From Curvularia sp. ZM96 (taxonomy: Eukaryota > Ascomycota > Dothideomycetes > Pleosporales > Pleosporaceae), in assembly GCA_022457065.1 (NCBI GenBank), contig JAJGBQ010000001.1:4092001-4156000 (forward strand): DNA of 64,000 nt, read 5' to 3'. Every line of letters begins with the position of its first letter. Positions within the stretch are counted from its first letter, which is position 1. Shown here piece after piece: positions 21,959-31,463 of this stretch. A program made the position numbers and the translations under genes. The notes beneath the pieces are model-generated. The model saw nothing but the letters and a program-made list of their open reading frames with translations, was not told where the DNA came from and did not search any database.

Positions 21959-23513
21959 CTACATCATAAAAGCAAGCCACGCAGCTACTGCTCCAGGGAT
22001 CCCTGTCCAACCTATCACCCACACTATTGCATTCTCATTATTCAGTTTTTGTGCAGTCCAGAAAACCGCACTACTGATGAGAGCTGCGATGATCTGTGGT
22101 ACGGATATGGCAGCATTGTGCAAACCCATGATTCTGCCGCCCTGTACCACACTCCATACATTATCTTTCTCTCTCTCAGCAGATTCATTGTTGATGTTGT
22201 GTCTTGCCGTTTCCTCTCCAATTATGGCGAAAGGCACCCATTGAGTGACACCACCTGAAAATCCTGCGATGGCGATCAAGAACGTCCCTGTAGTGCTTGA
22301 AGACACTATAGTCATTGACAAAACACTCATCACATAAACCACTTGGCCAACGCCCCAGATGATACTCAGTTGAGGGGAGGAAAACTGCGCTCTTCCCCTG
22401 TGGATTTTGGTCGTTGCGATAATCGATTCCGATATTTTGGATAGGTTGGGCAACACAATGTTTGTTGCTAAAGCCACTGTGGCAAAAAGCAAGCTTGCTC
22501 TGGCACCTAACATCATTCCGTGGGCTTTGAGCGATGGGCCGATCGTAACGTTTTTGTTTATTTGTTCGTCGACGTAGAGCTTTCCGATGAAGCTGGTGCT
22601 ATAGAAGAGGAATCCAAACCATCCAGTCCAGGAGAAAAATTGAACGAGGAAGACGCGCCGTACCCTCTTTGAAGTCTGCGAGAAGCCATCTGCAATGTAA
22701 TGGACGATGCGGTAGACTTGGCGCTCATCTCCTGGCTCATACATTGACATACGTGGATCTTCTTCATCGTTGTAATAGCAAGTGAATAGTGATGTGGTGA
22801 TAAGCGCGAGGGTGGTAAAGTAAACCATATACCGGAAACGCATGGCCTCGTAATCGTTATATATCCAAGGAAGCGGTACAGACCCAAGGATGTAGCCAAT
22901 GATGTTCCCCACACCAGCAAAGCGACTTGCCCATGTGCTTGCCATAGATTGTTGTTCCCGCGGACAGATGTCGACAACCAACGAGCGAAGAGCCAATTGA
23001 AGGGGCTGAATCGAAACGTTGAGGATGACAGTTGACATGATAGCGACGAACCGTGTGACGGTTTCCCGCTGCCCGTCCGCGTTGTCGATGTCAAACAGTG
23101 TGCAAAGAATTGTTGAGATCGTCTCAGCCCAGGCTAATGCTGTAGCAGCAAAGGTGGTAGAAAGCACTCCTCCAAGGATAAATGGTCGCCGTCGGCCCCA
23201 TGAAATACGCGAGAAATCGCTGATGACACCAATAATAGGTTGAATGGTCGAGCCACAAATTGGCGCAACTGCCCATATAAGGGACGACTGGGTTGCGGAT
23301 ATTCCGAGAGAGAAAAGGTAGGATGAGCCATGGGAAAAGATTGTGGACCAAAGAACTTGTAGCCTATAGAGTGATATTAGTTGAGCGAACAGTTCTAGAA
23401 TTACAATGTGTGGCGTACCCCCCAACTCCACATGTCATGGCCACCAGTGACGCAGTGGATAGCTTTCTATGCCCCTGCTTCGACGACTCCGTAAGCGCTT
23501 CGGCATCCATCAT
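21959..23513 (-). CDS. MFS transporter of the sucrose-transporter-like (GPH/SUT) type
   Basis: Two exons (23419-23513, 21959-23363) give 499 aa starting MMDAEAL. The first intron (55 nt) splits GVGG and LQVLWSTIF. About twelve hydrophobic helices are visible. The motif SDFSRISWGRRRPFILGG between helices 2 and 3 is the signature of plant/fungal sucrose and alpha-glucoside H+ symporters, and WGVGQ and GITQW-like segments follow. In sugar-transporter relatives it imports sucrose. In this cluster it might instead export the peptide or protect against it, which is inference. It converges on the bZIP-ankyrin gene with only 87 bp between stop codons. An ATG at 23510 is an equally good start. Confidence 0.87.
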
Positions 23514-24343
23514 GTAGGTACCCAGGGAAGTAAACTCGCTCCAAATATAATCAGAGATAGTGGGTAAGTTCTTTTGCTTTCAATGACTGTGAGGCTGAGT
23601 CTTCAGCTATTCGGAGCTCGTCTAGGTGTGTTGATAGTCAAGGTACGTGGCATAGAGCCCGGATCCTCCGAAGGGACGGGTGGCGCTACAGTGATTGAAT
23701 GATCATACCAGTACCCCATATGAAGTTAGTCTCTAGTCTCCATCCATATTACGGTTTGGCGGTCAGTGACGGAGCTTACGCGGAACAAAAGCTTACTACA
23801 CAGGTCTAGTAAGCATATGTGTAAGACGCCAATCTTACTGGTTGGCAACGCATTTGATGCTTTTGTTGTCTTTGCTGATGGCACTACCATTGGTTTATGG
23901 GGATAGCATCGGCGTGTCGAAGGCCCAGTAGGCGATGGTCCTGACCTGGTGTACTGTGAAGCTAAGGCGCAGCATTTTCAGCAGTTCCTTGACTTTATAA
24001 AAACAAGCAAAAAGATTCAGAACCTCTTACAAGAGGAAGGAAAGAATTTTTAGCGGAATAGGCTCTTAGCTGGATCCTAGAAAGGAGACGAGCTGAGAAG
24101 TGTTCGGCGCAGAGTTTGCTTGAACAGCGACTCCAACGAACCGACTTCCATACTCTATGCACACCCATGTTTTATACTCCAGGCATATTGTCGCAAATAT
24201 ACATAATCTTGATTCCAATAGCATTTTCTGGTTGGTTCTTTTCATTATCAATGTTCGTTTCGGGCTTGCGCAAACCGGACATATACGTCCCAAAACGTCT
24301 TCGTAGCCTATAATGATAACTAGATACAACACTGTCAAACTAG
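23514..24343. other. Intergenic, MFS promoter / UstYa C terminus
   Basis: About 0.8 kb upstream of the transporter gene. It is AT-rich near 23990-24060. No supported coding sequence was found. Confidence 0.4.
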
Positions 24344-25141
24344 CTATGCAGGAACCTGACAACTAGAATATCCAGCCTCTGTCCGCGTACGTATTTCGTC
24401 TAAGAAAGAGGTAGGCATGTCAAGATGCTCCATCAAAGTCAAGCTACAATGCTCGGTATGATGCATTGAAAGAACGTGCTTATCCAACAACTTTGGGTCC
24501 AACTCGAACCCCTTGTGCAATCTCCTCCACATCAGAGCACAGTGAATCATATGCTCCCGTACTGGTGTCCAATAGCCATCAGGTATCAAGTATTCCGACA
24601 TCTCTTCTTCTGTGAGCTGACGAGTAGCATTCGCAGAGTCATATGCCCGCCAGGGGGCCATACGCTTAAATTCGGCGAGGTTTTCCGTGTCAAGACAGGG
24701 AGTGGGGACCCAGATATTCCCCAACACGTCGTATGTGCAGCCATTGCTGCGTGCTTCAGCTGGGGTAGATCCGCAGCTCAATGTCTTCATCCTGGGCCCG
24801 TGCGGTGGAAAGGGACGGAAGATAAATCCCACAAGAACTGTGAGACCCACTGCCAGCAACACATTCAGAAAGTAGAGCAGTATCGAATCTTGATATTGTC
24901 TGCCCCTAGGTGTTACATTCCATTTATGTTTGTTGGGTCGGGTAGGTATATCTTCGCTTTCGTCTGAAGTGGAGGATGATGTAAAGTTCGAGTATGTTGT
25001 CGGGCGCACGAAAAGGGACGAAATAGTTGTTGTTACCACTGTGATAGGTCTTCTTATGAAACTCAAGTGAATTAGAGACATGCGATCTTTGCTCTGGCGT
25101 GTTGCGAGTGGAACAAATCTAGACAAAGAAGACGACGCCAT
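24344..25141 (-). CDS. UstYa-family (DUF3328) protein C
   Basis: A single exon encodes 265 aa. A long basic, Ser/Thr-rich cytoplasmic N-terminus precedes a membrane helix at about 86-108 (SILLYFLNVLLAVGLTVLVGF). The lumenal part has RPFPPHGPRMKTLSCG, the segment CTYDVLGNIWVPTPC, and two HxxHC motifs: H197-M-I-H-C201 in the context REHMIHCALMWRRLHKG, and H228-T-E-H-C232. It is a close paralogue of protein D at 30.5 kb, sharing those segments nearly residue for residue. This context is typical of UstYa/UstYb enzymes that modify Kex2-released peptides. It shares a 301-bp divergent promoter with the DOMON-cytochrome b561 gene, suggesting co-expression. Confidence 0.92.
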   Translation of the reverse strand: MASSSLSRFVPLATRQSKDRMSLIHLSFIRRPITVVTTTISSLFVRPTTYSNFTSSSTSDESEDIPTRPNKHKWNVTPRGRQYQDSILLYFLNVLLAVGLTVLVGFIFRPFPPHGPRMKTLSCGSTPAEARSNGCTYDVLGNIWVPTPCLDTENLAEFKRMAPWRAYDSANATRQLTEEEMSEYLIPDGYWTPVREHMIHCALMWRRLHKGFELDPKLLDKHVLSMHHTEHCSLTLMEHLDMPTSFLDEIRTRTEAGYSSCQVPA

Positions 25142-25442
25142 TGCGAAAAGGGATCGGAAAACTCAGAAGTTACGTGGGTGTATATGAGTGTTCGAGGTAT
25201 CATCTTTCAAAATTAACTTTCGGCTATTATCAAACAGATCGATTCTTCCATTGTCATCAAGTGCGCGCGCAGATTGTTATGGTATAGTCAGCCCTAGTCG
25301 CTGTGTAAGACGCTGACTACAGGACCACAAGTGACCATTTTGAGTTAGCTCCAACAACTCGAACCGAGACTTTACTAGCATCACTTCCGAAAGAGAAAGA
25401 GCAGTTCAGAACCTTCTTGCAATACAACAACTATAAGCAACA
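25142..25442. promoter_or_regulatory. Bidirectional promoter, UstYa C / DOMON-b561
   Basis: 301 bp separate the two divergent start codons, so both genes must share this region. It contains an imperfect inverted repeat around 25286-25322, where gtcagccctagtcgctg and cgctgactacagg face each other around a short spacer. This is a candidate regulator site by inspection only. Confidence 0.5.
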
Positions 25443-26880
25443 ATGAAACGGGTCAAAATCTTCCTCACATCGCTCCTTGCTGTAATCAACGTCTGCCGAG
25501 GGTCAGAGCCAGTACAGATATGCCACATTGAACCAGCGCTGCACTCAGATGCATGTTTGGCTGTAAGAACCGTAAAGTCGCAGCATGCAAGGGGGCATGA
25601 CCTGCTCATGACATTTTCCGTTAAATTCCATCAAGGGAGCGGCTGGGCAGCTTTCGCTGTAGGAGACAATATGGATCGAGCTTTGATGTTTGTGCTATGG
25701 CCAGAAGAACGCGACGGTGGTAACTTGCTCGATCCACCGATACGTCTCCGATGTTATGCTAATATAGTGTAGATATGATGTTGTCGTTGCGGTCGACAAT
25801 CGAACACCATCCTCCTCATCCACTTAAGAACCAGAGACAAGTTCATGTTCACAGCACGAAAATCGATCGAAACGGATTTCATGTTCTACAAGCCACTTGC
25901 TACTCATGCGAAACGGTCGGACTTGGTCCACTGAATGCAACAAGCGAAAAGCAGCCATGGCTGTTCGCGAGCAGCTATGCGCAGCGGACCAATACTAGCG
26001 ATCCAACTTTGCGTCTGGATATGCACACAGATTACGGTAAGCTATTCGTCTCTTCTATCTTAGAATAGACTCATGTGACTCTACTACAGGACTTAAATCG
26101 GTCAACATGGCTGAAGCAATATCCACGAATCAGATTGAGAAGTATCCAACAGTGACTGCAGATCGTTCTTCGATTCATGCTGTAGACCTTTCTCGATCTG
26201 ATACACTAGCAGTTCCCAAGTCTTTCAACATTTGGGATGCGCACGGATTGATACTTTCGTTTTCAGTCATCCTTAACTCCCTTGGAATCCTATTGATCCG
26301 CAGCAGCTTCAAGCGGGCATTTCACAGTCATTGGATCGTGCAAGCTCTCTCTACCCTCGGGTTGCTGATTGGTTGTCTCATTGGTGTTTTGAAAAGCACA
26401 CACATATTTCAGGTATGTTATTTAGGACTATGAAAGTGGCCATGTTCAGCTAACACTACAAAGATTGGAACTTTCACGTCGATACACAAGTTAGTCGGTC
26501 TTGCGATCGCTGTTGGAGTATCAGTTCAAGTTATCTTTGGTTACAAACACCACATCAACTACGTCAAGTATGGGGAGCGTACTACGAGTTCTTCCATTCA
26601 TATCTATCTTGGTCGAATCCTCTTTGTGGCACTCAACGGAAACGTCCTCCTGGGCCTATTTTACGGGAGGAAAAGCAGTATCTTGCGTTTGCTGTGGGCA
26701 GCGATTGTTCTCTTCGAAACGTTGGCGGTAGGCAAGATGGTCTTTGCGAAAAGAGGTAGCAAAGAGAAGGGTTATGAGCATCTGAAAGGCGAAGAATTCG
26801 ATCCGTTTGTGATTGGAGATGAAGAAGAGAAGTTGAGAGATTCCAACTCATTCGACTTGGGACCTAGCAATAACTCATAG
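25443..26880 (+). CDS. DOMON (CDH-cytochrome-like) plus cytochrome b561 membrane protein
   Basis: Exons 25443-25719, 25773-26036, 26090-26412 and 26464-26880 join in frame to 426 aa. A signal peptide (MKRVKIFLTSLLAVINVCRG) leads into a DOMON/CDH-type cytochrome domain (GSGWAAFAVGDNMDRALMFVLW, then VHSTKIDRNGFHVLQATCYSC and LDMHTDYG). After it come about five membrane helices of cytochrome b561 type with His residues in helices (WDAHGLILSFSVILNSLG, FHSHWIVQALSTLG, SIHKLVGLAIAVGVSVQVIFGYKHH, SIHIYLGRILFVALNG). Such fusions move electrons across a membrane between cytosolic ascorbate-like donors and lumenal or extracellular acceptors. Next to UstYa oxidases it may supply or remove electrons during peptide oxidation, which is an inference. 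The C-terminus is acidic and cytosolic. Splicing was set by domain continuity. Confidence 0.88.
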
Positions 26881-27811
26881 AGTATGTCACTAAATGCCCA
26901 TGCTGGGGATTCCTCCACAATACATTAATGCTAAGATAACCTCCAACAAACTATGAGTATGTTGTTCCAATAAAGATATCCTCCTCATAATATTCACCGA
27001 ATGAATTTCGAATATGTTTAGACATCTTTCTCCTCCAAAGAATAGATATCTATAACCGCTACTACTTCTTCTGAGAGTAGGTGCATATTATTTACTATGA
27101 AATTCACCTAAACCCTGATTCACGCTTTGTGAATCAGTAGCTAGTTGTATATATGAACGCACGCGAAGTCAGGAAAGCCTACTGTATCGTTTTGTTGAAC
27201 AGGAACAGCTTCAGGCTCTTTATGAAACTATACCAGAACGCTGACGCCTTCAAATACGACGAGACTAGTGCCCGGGCTCTTGATCTCAAGATTCATCTGT
27301 CGATAACTAGGAGAAGCAGATGTACTACCTCTTTGAACGGGTGTTTGATCTAGACCAGCGAGTTTCAAGAGATTCGTCAACGCTGAGTAGAATAATCTGA
27401 TTGGCTGTTTATGAACAGTCATCGTCAATCGCGTAAGCAATGATCTGCTTACTAACTCATAGTAAGAAGAACGAGTTTGTATAGTAATCGCTTATGTTAA
27501 TCTTACAACATAGAAGTTGATCGTAACTCGCGAAAGACGCACTAAGCTACGCCAAGATCGTGTTGAGTAGGTGTAAGCCAGTATCGAAGTGATTAAGGTT
27601 CAGTGCGAGTTGTAGTGGGCATCTCTTGGTGGAATTCTGAGTCGTTGGTAGTTTAGAAGACTTGGGAAGCTTATGAGTACATAAGAAACTACTTCAGCCC
27701 TTGCTCAAAACTACAACGATACAAACCTTCGTCCCGCATCTTGATCCTAGTTATTCAGTGTCACTTATCGCTTCCTAGATTAAAAGAAGTCCTGTTTTTT
27801 CACAAGGCATC
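26881..27811. other. AT-rich intergenic region upstream of the precursor gene
   Basis: 931 bp between the DOMON-b561 stop and the precursor start. Short frames only, nothing with domain support. It presumably contains the precursor promoter, and a weak TATA-like gattaaaaga lies at about 27777-27786. Confidence 0.4.
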
Positions 27812-28133
27812 ATGAAGCTGACCACTTTTCTGTCTGTCCTGATGGGCATGACTACTATCGTCTCTGCAATGCCTATTGAAGGCATCAATGGCATTGGCCT
27901 TGCCGAGCCCAGTAAGTACGCCATAGGTCATGGGAGGGTTAGGTGTTTTCTAACCAAGCTTGCAATCAGTGGGACTCGCGAAGCGACTGCCACAGAAAAA
28001 GATCGATGCTGTTGATGTTGAAAAGCGTCAGAAGAAAATTGACGCTGTCGATGTCGAAAAACGCCAGAAGAAGATTGATGCCGTTGACGTCGAGAAGCGC
28101 CAAAAGAAGATTGATGCCGTTGACGTCGAGTAG
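27812..28133 (+). CDS. Repeat-containing Kex2-processed RiPP precursor (candidate)
   Basis: Exons 27812-27911 and 27970-28133 (58-nt intron, gtaagt..aatcag) encode 87 aa. Residues 1-19 are a signal peptide (MKLTTFLSVLMGMTTIVSA). A 20-residue leader ends with LAKR. Four repeats follow: LP plus QKKIDAVDVE-KR, QKKIDAVDVE-KR, QKKIDAVDVE-KR and a final QKKIDAVDVE before the stop. The KR pairs are Kex2 sites, so processing would release three to four copies of a decapeptide. This is the architecture of UstA/PhomA/VicA-type precursors. The gene lies among four UstYa-family genes. Oddities are that the repeat has no aromatic residue and that the last copy lacks its KR. An alternative is a simply Kex2-cut secreted peptide without modification. 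Confidence 0.9.
27993..28130 (+). repeat. Four in-frame 36-bp coding repeats (core peptides)
   Basis: Units at 27993-28028, 28029-28064, 28065-28100 and 28101-28130, the last lacking the KR codons. The encoded decapeptide is identical in all four. Units 1 and 2 differ at about eight codon third positions, all silent, whereas units 3 and 4 are nearly identical in DNA. Confidence 0.95.
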
Positions 28134-30531
28134 ACTGAGATCATTGGGTGTGCGAATGCTGATCTTGCGATCAACCACGCTCAGCATTTTGGAAGTTCTG
28201 AATCATGACTTGGACGAACGATGATGGCTTGGATGGCCTGTGGTGATGATACACGAATACGATTGGATTGGTGCATGCGAGGGGACTTAGAGGCTATTTC
28301 ATTCGCTTGATCTTGTGCCAGTAGGCTGCAATTAACTTTTTTCTGAATATGATTGTGCTTGAAAAATCTTGTATTTCTGTGGTTTAGGAAACCTCGCAGA
28401 ATTCGTGATGCACTTACGAGTAGCTGACGTTGATTGAGACCCAGCAGCAATTACCAGGAGGCTGAGAATCGTGGTCTCGGATATGCTGTTCTCAATACCT
28501 AGTACTTCAGCCTGAGTATTCGTTGGAGGTAAAGTTCGCAGAGCTTTAAGGAATATGGTGACGATACCCTAGTGTACTACATGGAAATGTTGACTTTCTG
28601 ACGGAGATACTTACGTATGCCCGCCCCTTGCAAGCCAACAAACATTTCTGTAATCATATTCGTTCTCGTAAACCTCGAGACTGCTGGCATCCGACGGCGT
28701 CCATGGGAGATGGTGTCATTCAGCGAACATGTTGAAGAAAAAAATGTGATGCTCGGTACCATAATTTCGCAACGGATGTAGATTGGAAGAACCGACTTAG
28801 AGTAAGTAAATATGGATCATCTGTATGCGCGCATACTCTCTACAGCGAAAGCTCACACTCGGTTTCACTGCTTAATAAAGATTCCAGAAGCCCAGTAATT
28901 TGTGAGCATGCGTGAGTCAGCGTATCAGGTTTTAAGTGCTTTCATGTACCTACGCCCATCATCCTTTACACTACGGAATATCAAATCGCACAATTAAGTT
29001 TTGTGGCGCTTTTGTCAAAGTATTTCATTCGTCTCATCGCTGTGACAAGGTAAATTGGATGGCAAGACAACAAATGTAGGTTAGATGCTTCTACTCCTGC
29101 TGTGGATGGGGAAATTACTGATTGAGAGCCATGGCTTTGCAGGAGCCTGATCAACCTTGTTGCCTTCGAACGAGCAACGTCCAGATGCAATCATGTTGAA
29201 TTATAGTTTCGAGACAACGGGGCTGCTTTCCTAGCCCGATTGCTTCAATTGCCGCAATGACAACCTCAAGGGCTCTTATAGTGGTGAGCAATTTCAGTGG
29301 GCGGCCCAAACAGCTGCCAGCATCGGTATCCAGGTAACCCTTGAGCGCCGACCAGGGAGAGCTTTAGGGCTATGAACCATGTGATAATTTAAAGCCTACA
29401 GTTATACCTGTGATCATAGGAAGAGAAGAGAAAAACCAGTCTTATATGTTGCTTTCTTAACGGATTCTTTTCCTAAGTCGAGATTGGAAGATCACAACTT
29501 TTACGAAGACAAGGAACAGCACTCGGCTGATCCTCTCTAGTACTTGCGAGACTTACTTAAGTTACGTGTACACGAGTCCTAAATCATCCACAGCAACATA
29601 GCTTCCCCAAGATAGTTCATGCGAGCATTACATTAAAAGCCTCTGCAACCAGGCTCTAGTCAGAAATTTGATTCTGCTAGAAGCGCCTATTATCTTGAAG
29701 CACAGCCGGAATTTTCATCTGCCAGAGCTTTTCTACTTGAGAAAATGAAATCTCAGTTGTGTTAGATGTAAGAGAGAGGACTCTGGTGCAGCGCGGAAGG
29801 GGGCGGGCGACTGCTCCCAAGCGAGTGTTGCGCAACTCCAGTGCCCCGAAGCTATCCGCCTCATCCCTTTACCAACTCCACTGCAAGCAGTGTCTTTTTA
29901 TTCATTGCGACTTACAACGCTCTCTCAGAAATTCCATTACCGAAGAATGTGACATGAATACATTTTGTACGACGTTCGGCCGGCCCATTATCTTTCAGTC
30001 GTGTGCGGCAGCATGCCTGCAAATCATGTGTTCGTCGATGGCACCGACAGACTGACAGCTACTGGGACCACAACCAAGAGCATCCCGACTTCGCCCTCAT
30101 TGTTCAGACATGATTCGGTGTCTACTTTTCTCTGTTTTGCCTCTAGTCAGACTCTAGGCGTGACAAATGTCAGTAGAGAAGTGTATTTGTCCACGATCGA
30201 AAGGCTTACTCATGCTGACTGTACCTACTTAGTTTTCATCCTTTCTTTGAACTACAGTAAGTGATCTAGTAATTGCATAGATGAATGCGCACCTAAGTCA
30301 GCACTGTCATTAACCGCATTGTGGGAAAGATCTTGAGGCTTACATGCGCTCTTGAGTATCTAGGTTTGTCACCTTTGATACATACTAGTGTCAATCGCCC
30401 ATCCTACAACGCGCTCGCGAAATTGGCGCTCCAGAACAACATCCAACACTCTACTTGGACAGTAAATTTTCTCGTCTTCGAATGTATCTTCGAGAATTGA
30501 CTGATTGTCGAATAGGAACTAGTCCAAAGAA
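28134..30531. other. Gene-poor stretch inside the RiPP cluster
   Basis: About 2.4 kb between the precursor and UstYa D. It was examined on both strands for spliced small genes or a second KR-repeat precursor, and none was found. Short frames near 28577-28762 (minus) and 29759-30264 (plus) have no supporting features. Confidence 0.4.
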
Positions 30532-31194
30532 ATGTCTCAAAATCAGCCATACGGTGACGACAAGCAGATAGATGGATCGCACGAGGAAAGGTTACTATTA
30601 GAACCGCACAGCTCAAAGCCCTTGCAGCTCAAGAAAGCAAGTACGAGAAGGGTCATTACATTACATGCTATCACGTTCCTGTTTGCGATAGCAATCACAA
30701 CTCTTCTCGGCTTCCTCATCCGCCCGTTTCCCCCACGAGCGCCACGCATGAAAACTCTACACTGCGGCACAAACTCCACTACTGCCCGAGAACTAAACTG
30801 TACTTACGACGTTCTTTCCAATATTTGGGTGCCGAATCCATGCGTTGATCACAAAAACCTTAACGACTTCAAGCGTCTTGCCAAATGGCAGGCGTGGGAG
30901 ACACGCGAAGCTAAGCGCCTCTTGACCGAAGACGAGATGGGAGACGTGGTAGCACCAAACACTTACTTTACGGAGATTCGAGAGCACATGGTGCATTGCG
31001 CGCTCATGTGGCGGCGACTGCACCGGGGCTACCAGGAAGACCAGAAATACCTCGATCTTCATGTGAGGGCCTTGACACATACAAGACACTGCTCGCAGCT
31101 CATGATTGATTTTTTGGAGAAGCCAAGATCGGTCATGAACCTCACTGTGTCGCAGACGACACCGGGGTTTTCGGTTTGTCATCTTCCGGCGTAA
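30532..31194 (+). CDS. UstYa-family (DUF3328) protein D
   Basis: A single exon encodes 220 aa. A hydrophilic N-terminus is followed by a membrane helix at about 41-63 (VITLHAITFLFAIAITTLLGF). The lumenal domain has RPFPPRAPRMKTLHCG, CTYDVLSNIWVPNPC, and the two HxxHC motifs H152-M-V-H-C156 (REHMVHCALMWRRLHRG) and H183-T-R-H-C187. It is very similar to protein C but has a much shorter N-terminal tail, so the pair probably arose by duplication. UstYa-type enzymes often work as heteromeric pairs, and C and D could form one. It marks the right edge of the recognisable cluster, since broken gene sequence follows within 300 bp. Confidence 0.92.
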   Translation: MSQNQPYGDDKQIDGSHEERLLLEPHSSKPLQLKKASTRRVITLHAITFLFAIAITTLLGFLIRPFPPRAPRMKTLHCGTNSTTARELNCTYDVLSNIWVPNPCVDHKNLNDFKRLAKWQAWETREAKRLLTEDEMGDVVAPNTYFTEIREHMVHCALMWRRLHRGYQEDQKYLDLHVRALTHTRHCSQLMIDFLEKPRSVMNLTVSQTTPGFSVCHLPA

Positions 31195-31463
31195 AATCTT
31201 GAGATCTTGGGTTTGGGGGCCGGAAAATTTACAATGCTGTGTCGTTTCAGCGTGCGCCAAATTGCTATCATCTAGGGTTCTAGATATAAATATTTAGATG
31301 TTGTCGTCATGTGTAGGCGTCGACTTATCAAGCTGCCCCAGTACCCAGCAGAGTTGATCAGTCGGAGAAGATTTTCAGAAGCAACAAGTTGGTGGTAAAG
31401 CCGTGTCCCAAGTACATTGTTGAGAAGCCAGGATCGTTGGCGAAAGTTGACTGAAAGGGGGCT

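Noticed and set aside
24066..24362. 98-codon frame on the minus strand directly after UstYa C
   Set aside because: It lacks an ATG start, and its hydrophobic stretches have no family pattern. Read as downstream sequence.
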